From Microbacterium azadirachtae (GTDB lineage: Bacteria; Actinomycetota; Actinomycetes; Actinomycetales; Microbacteriaceae), in NCBI RefSeq assembly GCF_000956545.1, contig NZ_JYIT01000052.1, positions 1 through 36,615 on the forward strand: a stretch of DNA of 36,615 bases, given 5' to 3'. Shown here piece by piece: positions 7,651-16,103 of this stretch (positions are counted from its first letter, which is position 1; every line of letters starts with the position of its first letter). The notes beneath the pieces were generated by a model that was given only the letters and a program-made list of their open reading frames with translations, was not told the DNA's origin and made no database searches. The translations under genes and the position numbers were made by a program.

Positions 7651-9264
7651 TCATCCCGCGGTCTGGAGCTCGCGACGGCGCATCAGGGCGAGCGACGCGG
7701 CCGCCCCCGCGGCGACCACGAGCACCAGCCACCACGTGCCGCGCAGATCCGTGTCGCCGTCGGTGACGATGGGCGCGACGGAGAACGGCGAGAACCGTGT
7801 GGTCCACTCGGGCAGCCCGAACAGCGGGCCGAAGAGCCCGAACACCGTCGCCAGCAGCACGAGCGCCCACGCGATCCCGATCGTGCCGCGGGGCAGCAGC
7901 ACGAAGACGAGCCCGGTGAGCACGATGAACACGCAGGCGGCGAGGCCCTGCCCGAGTCCGACCACGGTGACGACCCGAGCGAGCGACGACGCGTGCGCGT
8001 TGCCGGCGAGACCGGCGTAGGCGGCGAGCATCGCGGCGGCCACGACGATCGCGATCGCGGCGGTCGCCACGAGCAGGTGGTCGGCCAGCCACCGCACCCG
8101 GCTCACCGGCTGCGCCAGCACGATCTCGGCGGTGCCGTGCGCCTCCTCCTGCCGGACTCGTGCCACGATCTGCACAGCGGCGCAGGCGGCCAGGATCCCG
8201 AGCATCGTGAAGAACACCGACACCACCGTCTCCTCGAGGTTCCCGGCCTTGCCGATCTTCTCCAGGAGCTGCTGCACGGCGGGGTTCTGCCCGGAGATCT
8301 GGCCCGCGAGGCCGGAGAGCTTCGTCGCCAGGATGCCGGTGAGCGCGCCGCCGACGGCCCAGCCGACGATGGCGCCGTTCGTCAGCCGCCAGACGAGGGC
8401 GTGCGGGGAGGACAGCGCCGGACGCGCGTGCACCCGGCCGGGGCGCGCGGGGACGAAGCCCTCGCCGATGTCGCGCGCCGACTGCAGCGCCACGGCGACC
8501 ACCGCGAGCGCGAGGCCGAACGCGAGGCCGAGGAGCGCCGGCCACCCGTCGTTCGTGTCGTAGGGGCGCGCCTGCTCGGCCCAGCCGAACGGCGAGGCCC
8601 ACACCAGCCCGGAGCTGCTGATGCGCGTGAGGTCGTCGCTCGGCGTGCCCGCGACGTTGCCGATCCCGTTGATCAGGAACGTGCCGACGAGGATCCACAC
8701 CGTCAGGGCGTTCGCACCGCGCGAGGTGCGCATGAGCTGCGCGGCGATGAGCCCGATCCCGAGGAAGGCGATCCCGGTCGTCGCGGACGTCGCGCCCATG
8801 AGCCAGGATCCGGCGGGCTCGAGCTTCGAGCCGAGCAGCGCGAGGGCCACCAGCACGCCGAGCACGAGGTTCGCCGCCACGCCGTGGACGATCGTCGCGA
8901 TGGTCGGCAGCGCCCGGCCGACGGCGGTGGCCGCGACGAGCTCGGCACGGCCTGCCTCCTCGTCGCCGCGGGTGTGCCGGACGGCGAGGAAGGTGCTCAT
9001 GAGGGCGGCGAGCATCGTCAGCCACGGCAGGATCTCGAAGGAGAGGAACTGACCTTCCGAGGCGCCCGAGGGGAGCCCGCGGAACATCATGATCACCGGG
9101 TTCGCCATCACGGCCGCCAGCACCTCGACACGGTCCTTGAGGGTGGCGTACGACTGGGTGACGCCCGCGAAGCCCGCGTACGCCATGAGCACGGTCGCGA
9201 GGATCCAGAGCAGCAGCTGCAGCCAGTCTCGGCGCAGGCGCTGCTTCAGCAGTGTGGCGAGCAT
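7651..9264 (-). CDS. ABC-2-type exporter permease (polyketide/drug-exporter type)
   Basis: A 537-residue integral membrane protein with about 12 hydrophobic segments in two similar halves, each starting with a basic stretch (LLKQRLRRDWLQLLLWI; SSPHALVWRLTNGAIVGWAVG). This double-length permease is typical of actinobacterial putative polyketide-antibiotic exporters. RGDEEAGRAELVAA in the first half and RVRQEEAHGTAEIVLAQPVSRVRW in the second are the matching cytoplasmic loops. The start ATG at 9264 overlaps the ATPase stop by one base (TGATG), with AAGGAG upstream, so the two are translationally coupled. The frame continues upstream but only as antisense-like sequence inside the ATPase gene. 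The substrate is unknown; drug or lipid efflux is a family-level guess. Confidence 0.9.
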   Translation of the reverse strand: MLATLLKQRLRRDWLQLLLWILATVLMAYAGFAGVTQSYATLKDRVEVLAAVMANPVIMMFRGLPSGASEGQFLSFEILPWLTMLAALMSTFLAVRHTRGDEEAGRAELVAATAVGRALPTIATIVHGVAANLVLGVLVALALLGSKLEPAGSWLMGATSATTGIAFLGIGLIAAQLMRTSRGANALTVWILVGTFLINGIGNVAGTPSDDLTRISSSGLVWASPFGWAEQARPYDTNDGWPALLGLAFGLALAVVAVALQSARDIGEGFVPARPGRVHARPALSSPHALVWRLTNGAIVGWAVGGALTGILATKLSGLAGQISGQNPAVQQLLEKIGKAGNLEETVVSVFFTMLGILAACAAVQIVARVRQEEAHGTAEIVLAQPVSRVRWLADHLLVATAAIAIVVAAAMLAAYAGLAGNAHASSLARVVTVVGLGQGLAACVFIVLTGLVFVLLPRGTIGIAWALVLLATVFGLFGPLFGLPEWTTRFSPFSVAPIVTDGDTDLRGTWWLVLVVAAGAAASLALMRRRELQTAG

Positions 9265-10244
9265 CAGGACTCCTTGATGGCGGCGCGGCGGGACGCGCGG
9301 GTCCCGCCGCCCGTCGACCCTGCGTCCTCGGCGGCACGGAGGGCGGCGAGGTCGTCTCCGTAGTGCCGCAGGAACAGCTCTTCGAGAGAGGGCGGCTCGA
9401 TGCGCAGCCCGGCGACGCTGCGCTGCGCGAGCACCGGCAGCACCGAGGGGATGTCGTCGCTGTCGACGGTGAACCGGGCCCGGCCGTCGTCGAGCGTGCC
9501 GTCGTGGGCGCCGGGGATGCCGGCGAGGGCGGAAGCGTCCGCCGCCTCGAACGACACCTCGGTGCGGGTGAGGTGGCGCAGCTCCTGCAGGGTTCCCGAT
9601 TCGACGATGCGCCCTGCGCGGATGATGCTGACCCGGTCGCACAGCAGCTCGACCTCGGAGAGGATGTGGCTGGACAGCAGCACGGTGGCTCCGCCGCGGC
9701 GGATCCGCTGCACCTCGTCCCGGAACACGACCTCCATGAGCGGATCCAGTCCGCTCGTCGGCTCGTCGAGGATGTAGAGATCGGCGGGGACGGCGAACGC
9801 CGCGATGAGCGCGACCTTCTGCCGGTTGCCCTTCGAGTACGCGCGGCCCTTCTTGCGCGGGTCGAACTGGAACGCCGTCGTCAGGCGCTCCCGCTCGGTG
9901 CGATAGGCCGTGTCTTTCGTGCGGGCGCCGCGCAGGCGCGCGAGGAAGTCGATGGCCTCTCCGCCGGAGAGGTTCGGCCAGACGCTCACGTCGCCGGGGA
10001 CGTAGGCCACCCGCCGGTGGATCTGCACCGCATCGTGCCAGGGATCCTGGCCGAAGACGGTCGCGGATCCGCCCGTCTTGCGCGCGAGGCCCAGCAGGAT
10101 CCGGATCGTGGTGGACTTGCCGGCCCCGTTCGGGCCGAGGAAGCCGTGCACCTGGCCCTCGTCGACGCTGAGGTCCAGTCCGTCGAGCGCATGCACGCGG
10201 CCGTAGTGCTTGGTGAGGCCGTCGGTGCGGATGATCGTGTTCAT
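9264..10244 (-). CDS. ABC transporter ATP-binding protein
   Basis: A 326-residue ATPase that would power the adjoining permease. Walker A is GPNGAGKST (residues 37-45), the signature region is YSKGNRQKVAL in place of classical LSGGQ, Walker B is LYILDEPTSGLDP and the switch histidine is in LLSSHIL. A C-terminal domain (EVSFEAADASALAG... SLEELFLRHYG) resembles those of ABC-2 drug-resistance ATPases. The start ATG at 10244 is 7 nt from a TAGCAT -10 word, so the mRNA is likely leaderless. First gene of the ATPase-permease-regulator operon. Confidence 0.95.
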   Translation of the reverse strand: MNTIIRTDGLTKHYGRVHALDGLDLSVDEGQVHGFLGPNGAGKSTTIRILLGLARKTGGSATVFGQDPWHDAVQIHRRVAYVPGDVSVWPNLSGGEAIDFLARLRGARTKDTAYRTERERLTTAFQFDPRKKGRAYSKGNRQKVALIAAFAVPADLYILDEPTSGLDPLMEVVFRDEVQRIRRGGATVLLSSHILSEVELLCDRVSIIRAGRIVESGTLQELRHLTRTEVSFEAADASALAGIPGAHDGTLDDGRARFTVDSDDIPSVLPVLAQRSVAGLRIEPPSLEELFLRHYGDDLAALRAAEDAGSTGGGTRASRRAAIKES

Positions 10245-10251
10245 GGCGGCG

Positions 10252-10280
10252 ATGCTACGCCGATTTCACGAATTCGTGAA
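10252..10280 (-). promoter_or_regulatory. ABC operon promoter with perfect 16-bp palindromic operator
   Basis: On the minus strand TTCACG (10280-10275) and TAGCAT (10257-10252) are separated by 17 bp, a good -35/-10 pair, and TAGCAT is 7 nt from the ATG. The perfect palindrome TTCACGAATTCGTGAA (10265-10280) covers the -35 and part of the spacer. This is where a repressor would block RNA polymerase; the GbsR/MarR regulator at the end of the operon is the obvious candidate. Confidence 0.75.
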
Positions 10281-10343
10281 GGAAGTGAAGCGTATGGATT
10301 CCGTGAGGATTCGCGCGGGGGAGCGGCGGGTGGCGCCGGGCGG

Positions 10344-11948
10344 TCAGGAGCTCACCGTCACGCCGACCGTGTGCCAGCCCGTCGCGCCGTCGGGGGCCGG
10401 GGGAGCGACGGTCGCGGTCTGGACGGTGCCGTCGGCGCCCGTCGCGCGGCAGCGGAGCGTGTGCTGCCCCGCGGCCGCGCGCCAGGGCACCCGCCACTGC
10501 ACCCAGGTGTCGGCGGAGATCGCCGGCGCGAGCTCCGCGGTCTGCCACGGACCGTCGTCGACCTGCACCTCCACCGCCGAGACGCCGACGTGCGGCTGCC
10601 AGGCGACCCCCGCGATCGTCGTCTCGCCGGCGCGCACCGCCTGCCCGGCCCGGGGCACGTCGATGCGCGATTCGAGCTTGATCGGTCCGTGGTCGGACCA
10701 GCCGCGCGAGGTCCAGTAGGCGGTGGCGCGATCGAACCGCGTCACCTCCAGGTCGGTGACCCACTTCGTCGCGGAGACGTAGCCGTACAGGCCGGGCACC
10801 ACCATCCGCACGGGGAAGCCGTGCTCGAGGGGCAGCGGCTCGCCGTTCATGCCGATCGCGAGCAGGGCGTCGCGGTCGTCGGTGAGGGCCTCGAGCGGGG
10901 TGCCGGCCGTGAAGCCGTCGATCGAGGTGGAGAGCACCATGTCGGCGCCGGCCGACGGCTGCGCCCGCGCCAGCAGCTCGCGGATCGGATAGCCCAGCCA
11001 GACGGCGTTGCCGACGAGGTCACCGCCGACCTCGTTCGACACGCACGACAGCGTCGCCGCCGACTCGACGAGGGGCAGCGCGCGCAGCTCGTCCCAGGTG
11101 AGCGTCACCTCCTGGGCGACCATGCCGTGGATCCGCAGCCGCCAGCGCGCCGGATCCACCTGCGGCACGACAAGGGCGGTGTCGATGCGGTAGAAGTCGG
11201 CGTTCGGGGTGATCAGCGGGCTGAGCCCGTCGACGTGCAGTGCGGCGCCGGAGGGGATCGCCGGTGCCGGCACGGCCGGCTTCGGCAGGCGGAGGGCGCT
11301 GCGCACGGTGGCGACCGCGACGGACCCTGCTCGCCCCGCCGTGGCCGCGACCGTCGCGAGGATGCCGAGCGCCGCGGCCGCGCCCGTCCCGGCGAGGAAG
11401 CGGCGGCGGGACGTGCCCTCGGGGAGCGTGGCTGCGGCTCGGGCGTGCTGCGGCGCGGTCCCCTCGGAGGGCTTCTCGGGCGCGGTCCCCGCGGAAGGCC
11501 TCTCGCGCTCGGGGAGGCGCCGCATCAGCGCGCGCAGCGTGAGGGCCGCGACGATCCCCGCCGTGAGCGCGGGCAGCCACGACAGCGTCGCCGCACCGGC
11601 CCGCAGCGGCGCCAGCAGGGACACCGCGCCGCCGAGCACCACGAACCCGGCGACGCCGAGGTGCCGCCAGCGCCGCTCGCAGAGGCCGAGCGCGGCCGCC
11701 GCGGCGAGGAGCACGATCGCGATGCCGGTGAGCAGCGCCGCCTTGTCGCCCGTGCCGAACAGGGCGATCGCGGTGTCCTTCGCCCACGCCGGAGCCGCGT
11801 CGATGAGCACGCCGCCGACGACGGCGAACGGGCTCGACTGCGGCGCCACCAGGGTTGCGACGAGTTCGCCCGCGCCGATGCCGAGCAGCGCGGCGGCCAG
11901 CCCCGCCGCCGCGGCGCGCGCCCTGACGCCCCAGGCGGATCCGTTCAT
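10344..11948 (-). CDS. Membrane-anchored sulfite-oxidase-family molybdopterin enzyme
   Basis: A 534-residue protein. The first ~150 residues contain four hydrophobic helices (AAAAGLAAALLGIGAGELVATLV; AALLTGIAIVLLAAAAALGL; HLGVAGFVVLGGAVSLLAPL; LPALTAGIVAALTL). A twin-arginine-like motif and a fifth helix follow (SRRRFLAGTGAAAALGILA, ~residue 180). The oxidoreductase molybdopterin domain spans ~230-420 (WRLRIHGMVAQEVTLTWDEL, then Cys302 in TLSCVSNEVGG as molybdenum ligand). The last ~100 residues are a Mo-co dimerisation domain (WQPHVGVSAVEVQVDDGPW). The catalytic domain should lie outside the membrane. The natural substrate is unknown; sulfite or another small oxyanion or oxide are possibilities. 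TACGCT lies 6 nt before the ATG. Confidence 0.9.
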   Translation of the reverse strand: MNGSAWGVRARAAAAGLAAALLGIGAGELVATLVAPQSSPFAVVGGVLIDAAPAWAKDTAIALFGTGDKAALLTGIAIVLLAAAAALGLCERRWRHLGVAGFVVLGGAVSLLAPLRAGAATLSWLPALTAGIVAALTLRALMRRLPERERPSAGTAPEKPSEGTAPQHARAAATLPEGTSRRRFLAGTGAAAALGILATVAATAGRAGSVAVATVRSALRLPKPAVPAPAIPSGAALHVDGLSPLITPNADFYRIDTALVVPQVDPARWRLRIHGMVAQEVTLTWDELRALPLVESAATLSCVSNEVGGDLVGNAVWLGYPIRELLARAQPSAGADMVLSTSIDGFTAGTPLEALTDDRDALLAIGMNGEPLPLEHGFPVRMVVPGLYGYVSATKWVTDLEVTRFDRATAYWTSRGWSDHGPIKLESRIDVPRAGQAVRAGETTIAGVAWQPHVGVSAVEVQVDDGPWQTAELAPAISADTWVQWRVPWRAAAGQHTLRCRATGADGTVQTATVAPPAPDGATGWHTVGVTVSS

Positions 11949-11954
11949 GTCCTC

Positions 11955-11960
11955 AGCGTA
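11955..11960 (-). promoter_or_regulatory. -10 element of a leaderless start
   Basis: TACGCT, then six bases (GAGGAC), then the ATG of the molybdoenzyme gene at 11948. The 106-bp gap behind it also holds a perfect 12-bp palindrome, CCGTCCGGACGG (12040-12051), close to the stop of the neighbouring gene. Confidence 0.45.
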
Positions 11961-12054
11961 GGAACCCGGCGCGGGCGGACGGCGCGGAGATCACGGATTC
12001 GTAAGAAGTTCGCGGGATCCGGTCCGCGTCCGGGTCCGGCCGTCCGGACGGGGC

Positions 12055-13290
12055 TCACTCGCCGGTGCGCGTGACACGTCCGGTGAGAGCCAGCACGGTG
12101 AGGGCGGCGGCGAATGCGACGAGCATGGTCGCGCCCATCAGCGTCGCCGACACCCCCGCCTGCGACAGCAGCGGCGGCACCAGGGCGCCGAGCAGCGCAG
12201 CCAGGGTGCCGAGCACGGCGGACGCGGATCCGGCTCCGCGCGTGATGCGGGACAGAGCGAGCGCGGTGAGCGTCGGGTTGTTCACGCCGTGCAGTGAGAC
12301 GAGCAGGAACAGGGGAGGGAGCAGCCACGGCAGGGGGCTGTGCAGGAGCGCGCTCAGCAGCACGGCGGCTGCGGCGACGGTGCCGAGCGAGAGCGACCAG
12401 AGCACGAGCCGGCGTCCGGAGTCTCGCCGTCGTCGCGCGATCCCGGCATGGGCGCCGTCGGGGGCCGACCGGGACGAGCGGCGCGCCACCCGCCGGCTGA
12501 TCCACGCGCCGAGCATGATCCCGCCCGCGTTGACCGCGAAGATGACGGCGAATCCCTGCGCTCCGACCCCGTACTCGCGCTGCAGCACGAACGACGACAT
12601 CTGCAGATAGGTGAAGAAGCCGCCCGTGGCGAGCCCCAGCGTGATCGCGAACACCATGAACGGGGCGTTCGACAGGGCGGCGCCGAGGCCGCGCAGATCG
12701 CTGCCGAGCCCGCCCGTGGTGCGCTGGGCGGTGGCGAGGGTCTCGGGCACGCACAGGGCGGCCGTCAGCAGCAGCGCGAGCCCGATCGCCCCGAGCGCCA
12801 GGAAGAGGCCGCGCCAGTCCGTGAACGCGAGCAGGCCGCCGCCGATCAGCGGCGCGAGCACCGGTGCGGCTCCCGCGATGGCGGTCAGGGCGGCGAAGGC
12901 GGCCGTCGCCTCCGCCGCGTGGAACACGTCGTGCACGACCGCGCGCCCGATCGCGAGCCCGGCCGCACCGCACAGCCCCTGCAGCAGGCGCACGAGGATC
13001 AGCAGCTCGATCGACGGCGCCGCAGCGCACAGGAACGAGCACAGCGCGAAGGCGGCCACCGCCCACAGCAGCGGACGACGGCGACCGTAGCGGTCGCTGA
13101 CCGGACCCCACAGCAGCTGCCCCACGGCGATGCCGATCAGGCACGCGCTCATCGTCACCTGCGTGAGGGCCTCGGTCGTCAGCAGGTCCCGCCCCAGCTG
13201 CGGAAGGGCCGGGATGTACAGGTCGATCGACAGCGGGCCGAACGCCGAGAGCGCGCCCAGGGCGGGCAGCAGCGAGCGGCGGGCGCGCAT
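12055..13290 (-). CDS. MFS transporter, Bcr/CflA drug-resistance type
   Basis: A 411-residue 12-helix major facilitator. The N-terminus LGALSAFGPLSIDLYIPALP and the loop GQLLWGPVSDRYGRRRPLL are characteristic of the Bcr/CflA (bicyclomycin/drug efflux) subfamily. The second half begins near FMVFAITLGLATGGFFTYLQ and ends in VLALTGRVTRTGE. I chose the ATG at 13290 because GGAGG sits 10 nt upstream; the alternative GTG at 13317 overlaps the upstream stop (GTGA) and would add nine residues. Third gene of a marR-MFS-MFS operon. A loop of about 25 residues rich in Arg and Ser (RRVARRSSRSAPDGAHAGIA) sits between helices 7 and 8. Substrate unknown. Confidence 0.9.
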   Translation of the reverse strand: MRARRSLLPALGALSAFGPLSIDLYIPALPQLGRDLLTTEALTQVTMSACLIGIAVGQLLWGPVSDRYGRRRPLLWAVAAFALCSFLCAAAPSIELLILVRLLQGLCGAAGLAIGRAVVHDVFHAAEATAAFAALTAIAGAAPVLAPLIGGGLLAFTDWRGLFLALGAIGLALLLTAALCVPETLATAQRTTGGLGSDLRGLGAALSNAPFMVFAITLGLATGGFFTYLQMSSFVLQREYGVGAQGFAVIFAVNAGGIMLGAWISRRVARRSSRSAPDGAHAGIARRRRDSGRRLVLWSLSLGTVAAAAVLLSALLHSPLPWLLPPLFLLVSLHGVNNPTLTALALSRITRGAGSASAVLGTLAALLGALVPPLLSQAGVSATLMGATMLVAFAAALTVLALTGRVTRTGE

Positions 13291-13313
13291 GTCGTCGAGG
13301 CCTCCGTCGGCGC

Positions 13314-14705
13314 TCACGCGTCCGTGTCCTCCGGGCCGGATCCGTTCGCACCGCCGGAGACGGGCCTGCCGGATCCGCCCGCTTCGGTGCGGATCGGCGT
13401 GGTGGCGCTGGTGATCGGCGGCGTGACCGCGCGCTGCATCGCCTCGACCACCCGCAGGGGGCGCGTCTCGTCCAGGGCGAGCAGGAAGCGGGCGTCCTCC
13501 CGCCGGTGCAGACGGCCGGAGTACATCATCCAGCCCGCGCCGATCGCGAAGGCCACGAGACCCGCCGCACCGCCGACCGAGATCGCCGCCCTCGGGCCGA
13601 ACGCGTCCGCGACCCAGCCGGCGATGGGCGCCCCGATCGGCGTCGCGCCCATGACGACCGCCATGTACAGCGCCAGCACGCGTCCGCGCAGGGCCGGGTC
13701 CGTGGTGGTCTGCACGTAGCCGTTCGCGGTCGTCAGCATCGTCACGGTCGAGAAGCCGACGAAGACGAGGGTGATCGCGTAGGCGACGTAGGTGGGCATC
13801 TGCGCCGAGATGAGCGACGCGACACCGAACCCGCCGGCCGCGAGCATGAGCACCCGAACCCTGGCCCGATCGCGGCGCGCTGCCAGCAGCGCGCCGGTGA
13901 GGGAGCCGATCGCGAGCACCGAGCTGAGCACGCCGTAGCCGTCCGCCTGCTTGTGGAACTCGAGCGCCATGGTCGACGCGAAGATCGGGAAGTTCATGCC
14001 GAATGCGCCGATGAGGAACACCATGACGAACACGACCATCAGATCCGGCCTGCTGCGCACATAGCGCAGGCCGACGATGAGACCCCCGGCCCGGGGGTTC
14101 TTCGGACGCGGCAGCAGCTCCCTGGTGCGGATGAGCAGCAGCGCCACGATCATCGCCAGGAAGGTGGCCGCGTTCGTGACGAACACCCAGCCGGATCCGA
14201 GGGCGACGATGGCGAGGCCGCCGACCGCGGGGCCGATCAGGCGCGCCATGTTGAACGACGCCGAGTTCAGAGCGACCGCGTTCGAGGCGTTCTCCATCGA
14301 GACCATGTCGGAGACGAAAGCCTGCCTGGCCGGGGCGTCGAACGCGTTCGCGACGCCGAAGCACGCGGCGAACACGAGCATGAGCGGCAGCGTCATGACG
14401 TGGGTGAGCAGCAGCACGGCGACGCACAGGGCGAGCACCATGAGGGTCGACTGCGTGACGAGCAGGATGCGTCGCCGGTCGAAGCGGTCGGCGACGCGGC
14501 CGGTGAGCCCGACGAGCACGAGCGGCGGCCCGAACTGCAGGGCCATCGTGGCGCCCATGGCGGTGGCGTCGTTGTGCGTGAGCTCGGTGAGCACCACCCA
14601 GTCCTGCGCGGTGGACTGCATCCAGCCGCCGATGTTGGAGATGATCGCGCCGAAGAACCAGATCCGGTAGTTGAACGCCCCGAACGAGCGGAACATCTGG
14701 CTCAC
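13314..14705 (-). CDS. MFS transporter, MFS_3 (EntS-like) type
   Basis: A 463-residue 12-helix transporter. MFRSFGAFNYRIWFFGAIISNIGGWMQSTAQDW and the first-loop motif GRVADRFDRRRIL are typical of the MFS_3/EntS-like exporters that actinobacteria carry in many copies. NAFDAPARQAFVSDMV and ALNSASFNMARLIGPAVGG are the conserved helix 4-5 region. The C-terminal ~65 residues are hydrophilic and low-complexity (SGGANGSGPEDTDA), without recognisable domain. Its start overlaps the marR stop (ATGA), so the regulator and transporter are cotranslated, which points to ligand-inducible efflux (inference). Confidence 0.9.
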   Translation of the reverse strand: MSQMFRSFGAFNYRIWFFGAIISNIGGWMQSTAQDWVVLTELTHNDATAMGATMALQFGPPLVLVGLTGRVADRFDRRRILLVTQSTLMVLALCVAVLLLTHVMTLPLMLVFAACFGVANAFDAPARQAFVSDMVSMENASNAVALNSASFNMARLIGPAVGGLAIVALGSGWVFVTNAATFLAMIVALLLIRTRELLPRPKNPRAGGLIVGLRYVRSRPDLMVVFVMVFLIGAFGMNFPIFASTMALEFHKQADGYGVLSSVLAIGSLTGALLAARRDRARVRVLMLAAGGFGVASLISAQMPTYVAYAITLVFVGFSTVTMLTTANGYVQTTTDPALRGRVLALYMAVVMGATPIGAPIAGWVADAFGPRAAISVGGAAGLVAFAIGAGWMMYSGRLHRREDARFLLALDETRPLRVVEAMQRAVTPPITSATTPIRTEAGGSGRPVSGGANGSGPEDTDA

Positions 14706-15148
14706 AGCTCGGCCAGCTTCCGCATCAGGATGCTCGCCTCGTGCAGCACCCTCAGCTCGTCGTCCGTGAGGTCGAGCTCGGTGATCTCGGTCATGATCAG
14801 CCGCGTGCGCCGCTCGAAGGTCTCGGTGACGACCTTCTCGCCCGCAGCGGTGATCTCGACGTGCACGCGGCGGCGGTCCTGGTCGTCCGGGATCCGCGTG
14901 ACGTAGCCCTGCTCCTCGAGCCCGGTCACCACGGCGCTCATCGTGGGGGCGGTCACGCGCTCGCGGTCGGCGAGCGCCGTCAGCGAGTGCCTCCCGTGCG
15001 CGCGCAGCGCCGCCAGCACGGCGAGCTGTGCGTCGCTCATCGCGGTGTTGCGGCTGTCCACCGCCCGCACCGAACGCAGCCGGCGGGCGAGGCGGAACGT
15101 GGCAAGACGCAGTTCGGATGCGGTCTCATGCAGTCTCTCGTCGTCCAT
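14702..15148 (-). CDS. MarR-family transcriptional regulator
   Basis: A 148-residue MarR protein. Helix 1 (LHETASELRLATFRLARRLRSV) and the C-terminal helices (DDELRVLHEASILMRKL) form the dimer interface. The winged helix spans about residues 45-105 (LTALADRERVTAPTMSAVVTGLEEQGYVTRIPDDQDRRRVHVEIT). It heads an operon with two MFS exporters, which it probably represses until a ligand binds. Its own start is only 3 nt from the inverted repeat at 15152-15168, consistent with autorepression. Confidence 0.93.
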   Translation of the reverse strand: MDDERLHETASELRLATFRLARRLRSVRAVDSRNTAMSDAQLAVLAALRAHGRHSLTALADRERVTAPTMSAVVTGLEEQGYVTRIPDDQDRRRVHVEITAAGEKVVTETFERRTRLIMTEITELDLTDDELRVLHEASILMRKLAEL

Positions 15149-15151
15149 CGC

Positions 15152-15168
15152 TTAGATAGCCTAACTAA
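15152..15168. promoter_or_regulatory. Probable MarR operator over the marR-MFS promoter
   Basis: TTAGATAG-C-CTAACTAA is a 17-bp inverted repeat with seven of eight positions pairing. On the minus strand it contains TAGGCT and TATCTA, either of which could be the -10 of the marR operon, so a bound repressor would cover the promoter. The block is strikingly AT-rich for this genome. Confidence 0.7.
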
Positions 15169-15273
15169 ATATTCGGGGAGGTGGGGTGCTCGACGCCGGC
15201 GAGTGCGGGCGGTCGATGCGAAAGATGCCGAACAAATTGCGGCGCGCCCGTTCCCCCGGCGTCCCGCTGCCAC

Positions 15274-15279
15274 GACAAT
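15274..15279 (+). promoter_or_regulatory. -10 element of a leaderless start
   Basis: GACAAT, six bases (GGACGG), then the GTG start of cutC at 15286. No ribosome-binding site is present, so the GTG is probably the first codon of a leaderless mRNA. Confidence 0.45.
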
Positions 15280-15285
15280 GGACGG

Positions 15286-16044
15286 GTGCCGCTCGCCCTC
15301 GAACTCGCCGTCCAGGACCTCGCGGGCGTGCGGGTGGCCCGTGAGGTCCGCGCCCGCCGCGTCGAGCTGACGCAGGGACTCGCGCTGGGCGGTCTGACGC
15401 CCTCGCCCGCGACGCTCGAGCTCGCCGTCGAGGCGGCAGTGTCGCCCCGCGGGGCGGGGCCCGACGTCGAGGTGCACGTGCTGGTGCGCCCGCGCGCGGG
15501 CGGCTTCCATTACGACGCCGACGAGATCGCCACCGCCGTGCGCGACGTGCGGTGGATGCTCGCGCACGGCGCGACGGGTGTCGTGATCGGCGCGCAGAGG
15601 GTGGACGGAGTCCTGGACGGGGATGCGCTCGCCCGGCTGCGCGACGCGGCCCGCGACGTGCGCGCCGACGCGGAGGTCACCCTGCACCGCGTGATCGACG
15701 TGACGCCGGATCCCCTCGCAGGTCTGCGGACGGCGGTCTCGCTCGGGCTCACCCGGGTGCTGTCCTCCGGCGGCGCCTCCGCCGCGAGGGACGGGCGGGA
15801 CATGCTGCGCGCTCTGGTCGCGGCCGCGGACGGGCGCATCCAGGTGATGGCCGGCAGTGGCGTCACTGCCGAGAACGCCGCCGAGATCGCGGCGACCGGC
15901 GTCGACGCCCTGCACTTCTCCGCCAAGCGCACGGTGGCGGCCTCCGGCTCGGTGCGGATGGGATCCGCGGCCGACGACGGCGGCGGGCACGAGGTCACCG
16001 AGCTGGCGGAGGCGCAGGCCGTGCGCACCGCCCTCGGGCTCTGA
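15286..16044 (+). CDS. cutC: CutC-family TIM-barrel protein
   Basis: A 252-residue copper-homeostasis family (CutC) protein. It starts LALELAVQDLAGVRVA; the family consensus begins similarly with a strand followed by a lipid-like E at the barrel mouth (RVELTQGLALGGLTPS). HVLVRPRAGGFHYDADEI, GVVIGAQRVDGVLD, TLHRVIDVTPDP and TRVLSSGGASAARDG are the CutC barrel strands and loops, and the end contains DALHFSAKRTV. The start GTG fits a GACAAT -10 six bases upstream. The name reflects an old copper-tolerance assignment in E. coli that is disputed; the biochemical activity is unknown. A cytoplasmic location is expected. Confidence 0.93.
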   Translation: MPLALELAVQDLAGVRVAREVRARRVELTQGLALGGLTPSPATLELAVEAAVSPRGAGPDVEVHVLVRPRAGGFHYDADEIATAVRDVRWMLAHGATGVVIGAQRVDGVLDGDALARLRDAARDVRADAEVTLHRVIDVTPDPLAGLRTAVSLGLTRVLSSGGASAARDGRDMLRALVAAADGRIQVMAGSGVTAENAAEIAATGVDALHFSAKRTVAASGSVRMGSAADDGGGHEVTELAEAQAVRTALGL

Positions 16045-16090
16045 GCCCGTCATCCGCCGACGCGCGAACGCGGTCGCGGTGCCGGATCCG

Positions 16091-16096
16091 TAGACT
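16091..16096 (+). promoter_or_regulatory. -10 element of a leaderless start
   Basis: TAGACT lies 7 nt before the ATG at 16104, in the 59-bp gap after cutC. It implies the hydrolase gene has its own promoter. Confidence 0.45.
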
Positions 16097-16103
16097 CAGG
16101 GGC

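Noticed and set aside
10344..11948. Assignment of the molybdoenzyme to a sigma-K/anti-sigma locus
   Set aside because: Related enzymes sit beside sigK-rskA in some actinobacteria, but no sigma or anti-sigma gene is adjacent here.
12040..12051. Perfect 12-bp palindrome CCGTCCGGACGG
   Set aside because: Short GC-rich palindromes are expected by chance at this composition; no second copy or regulator is tied to it.
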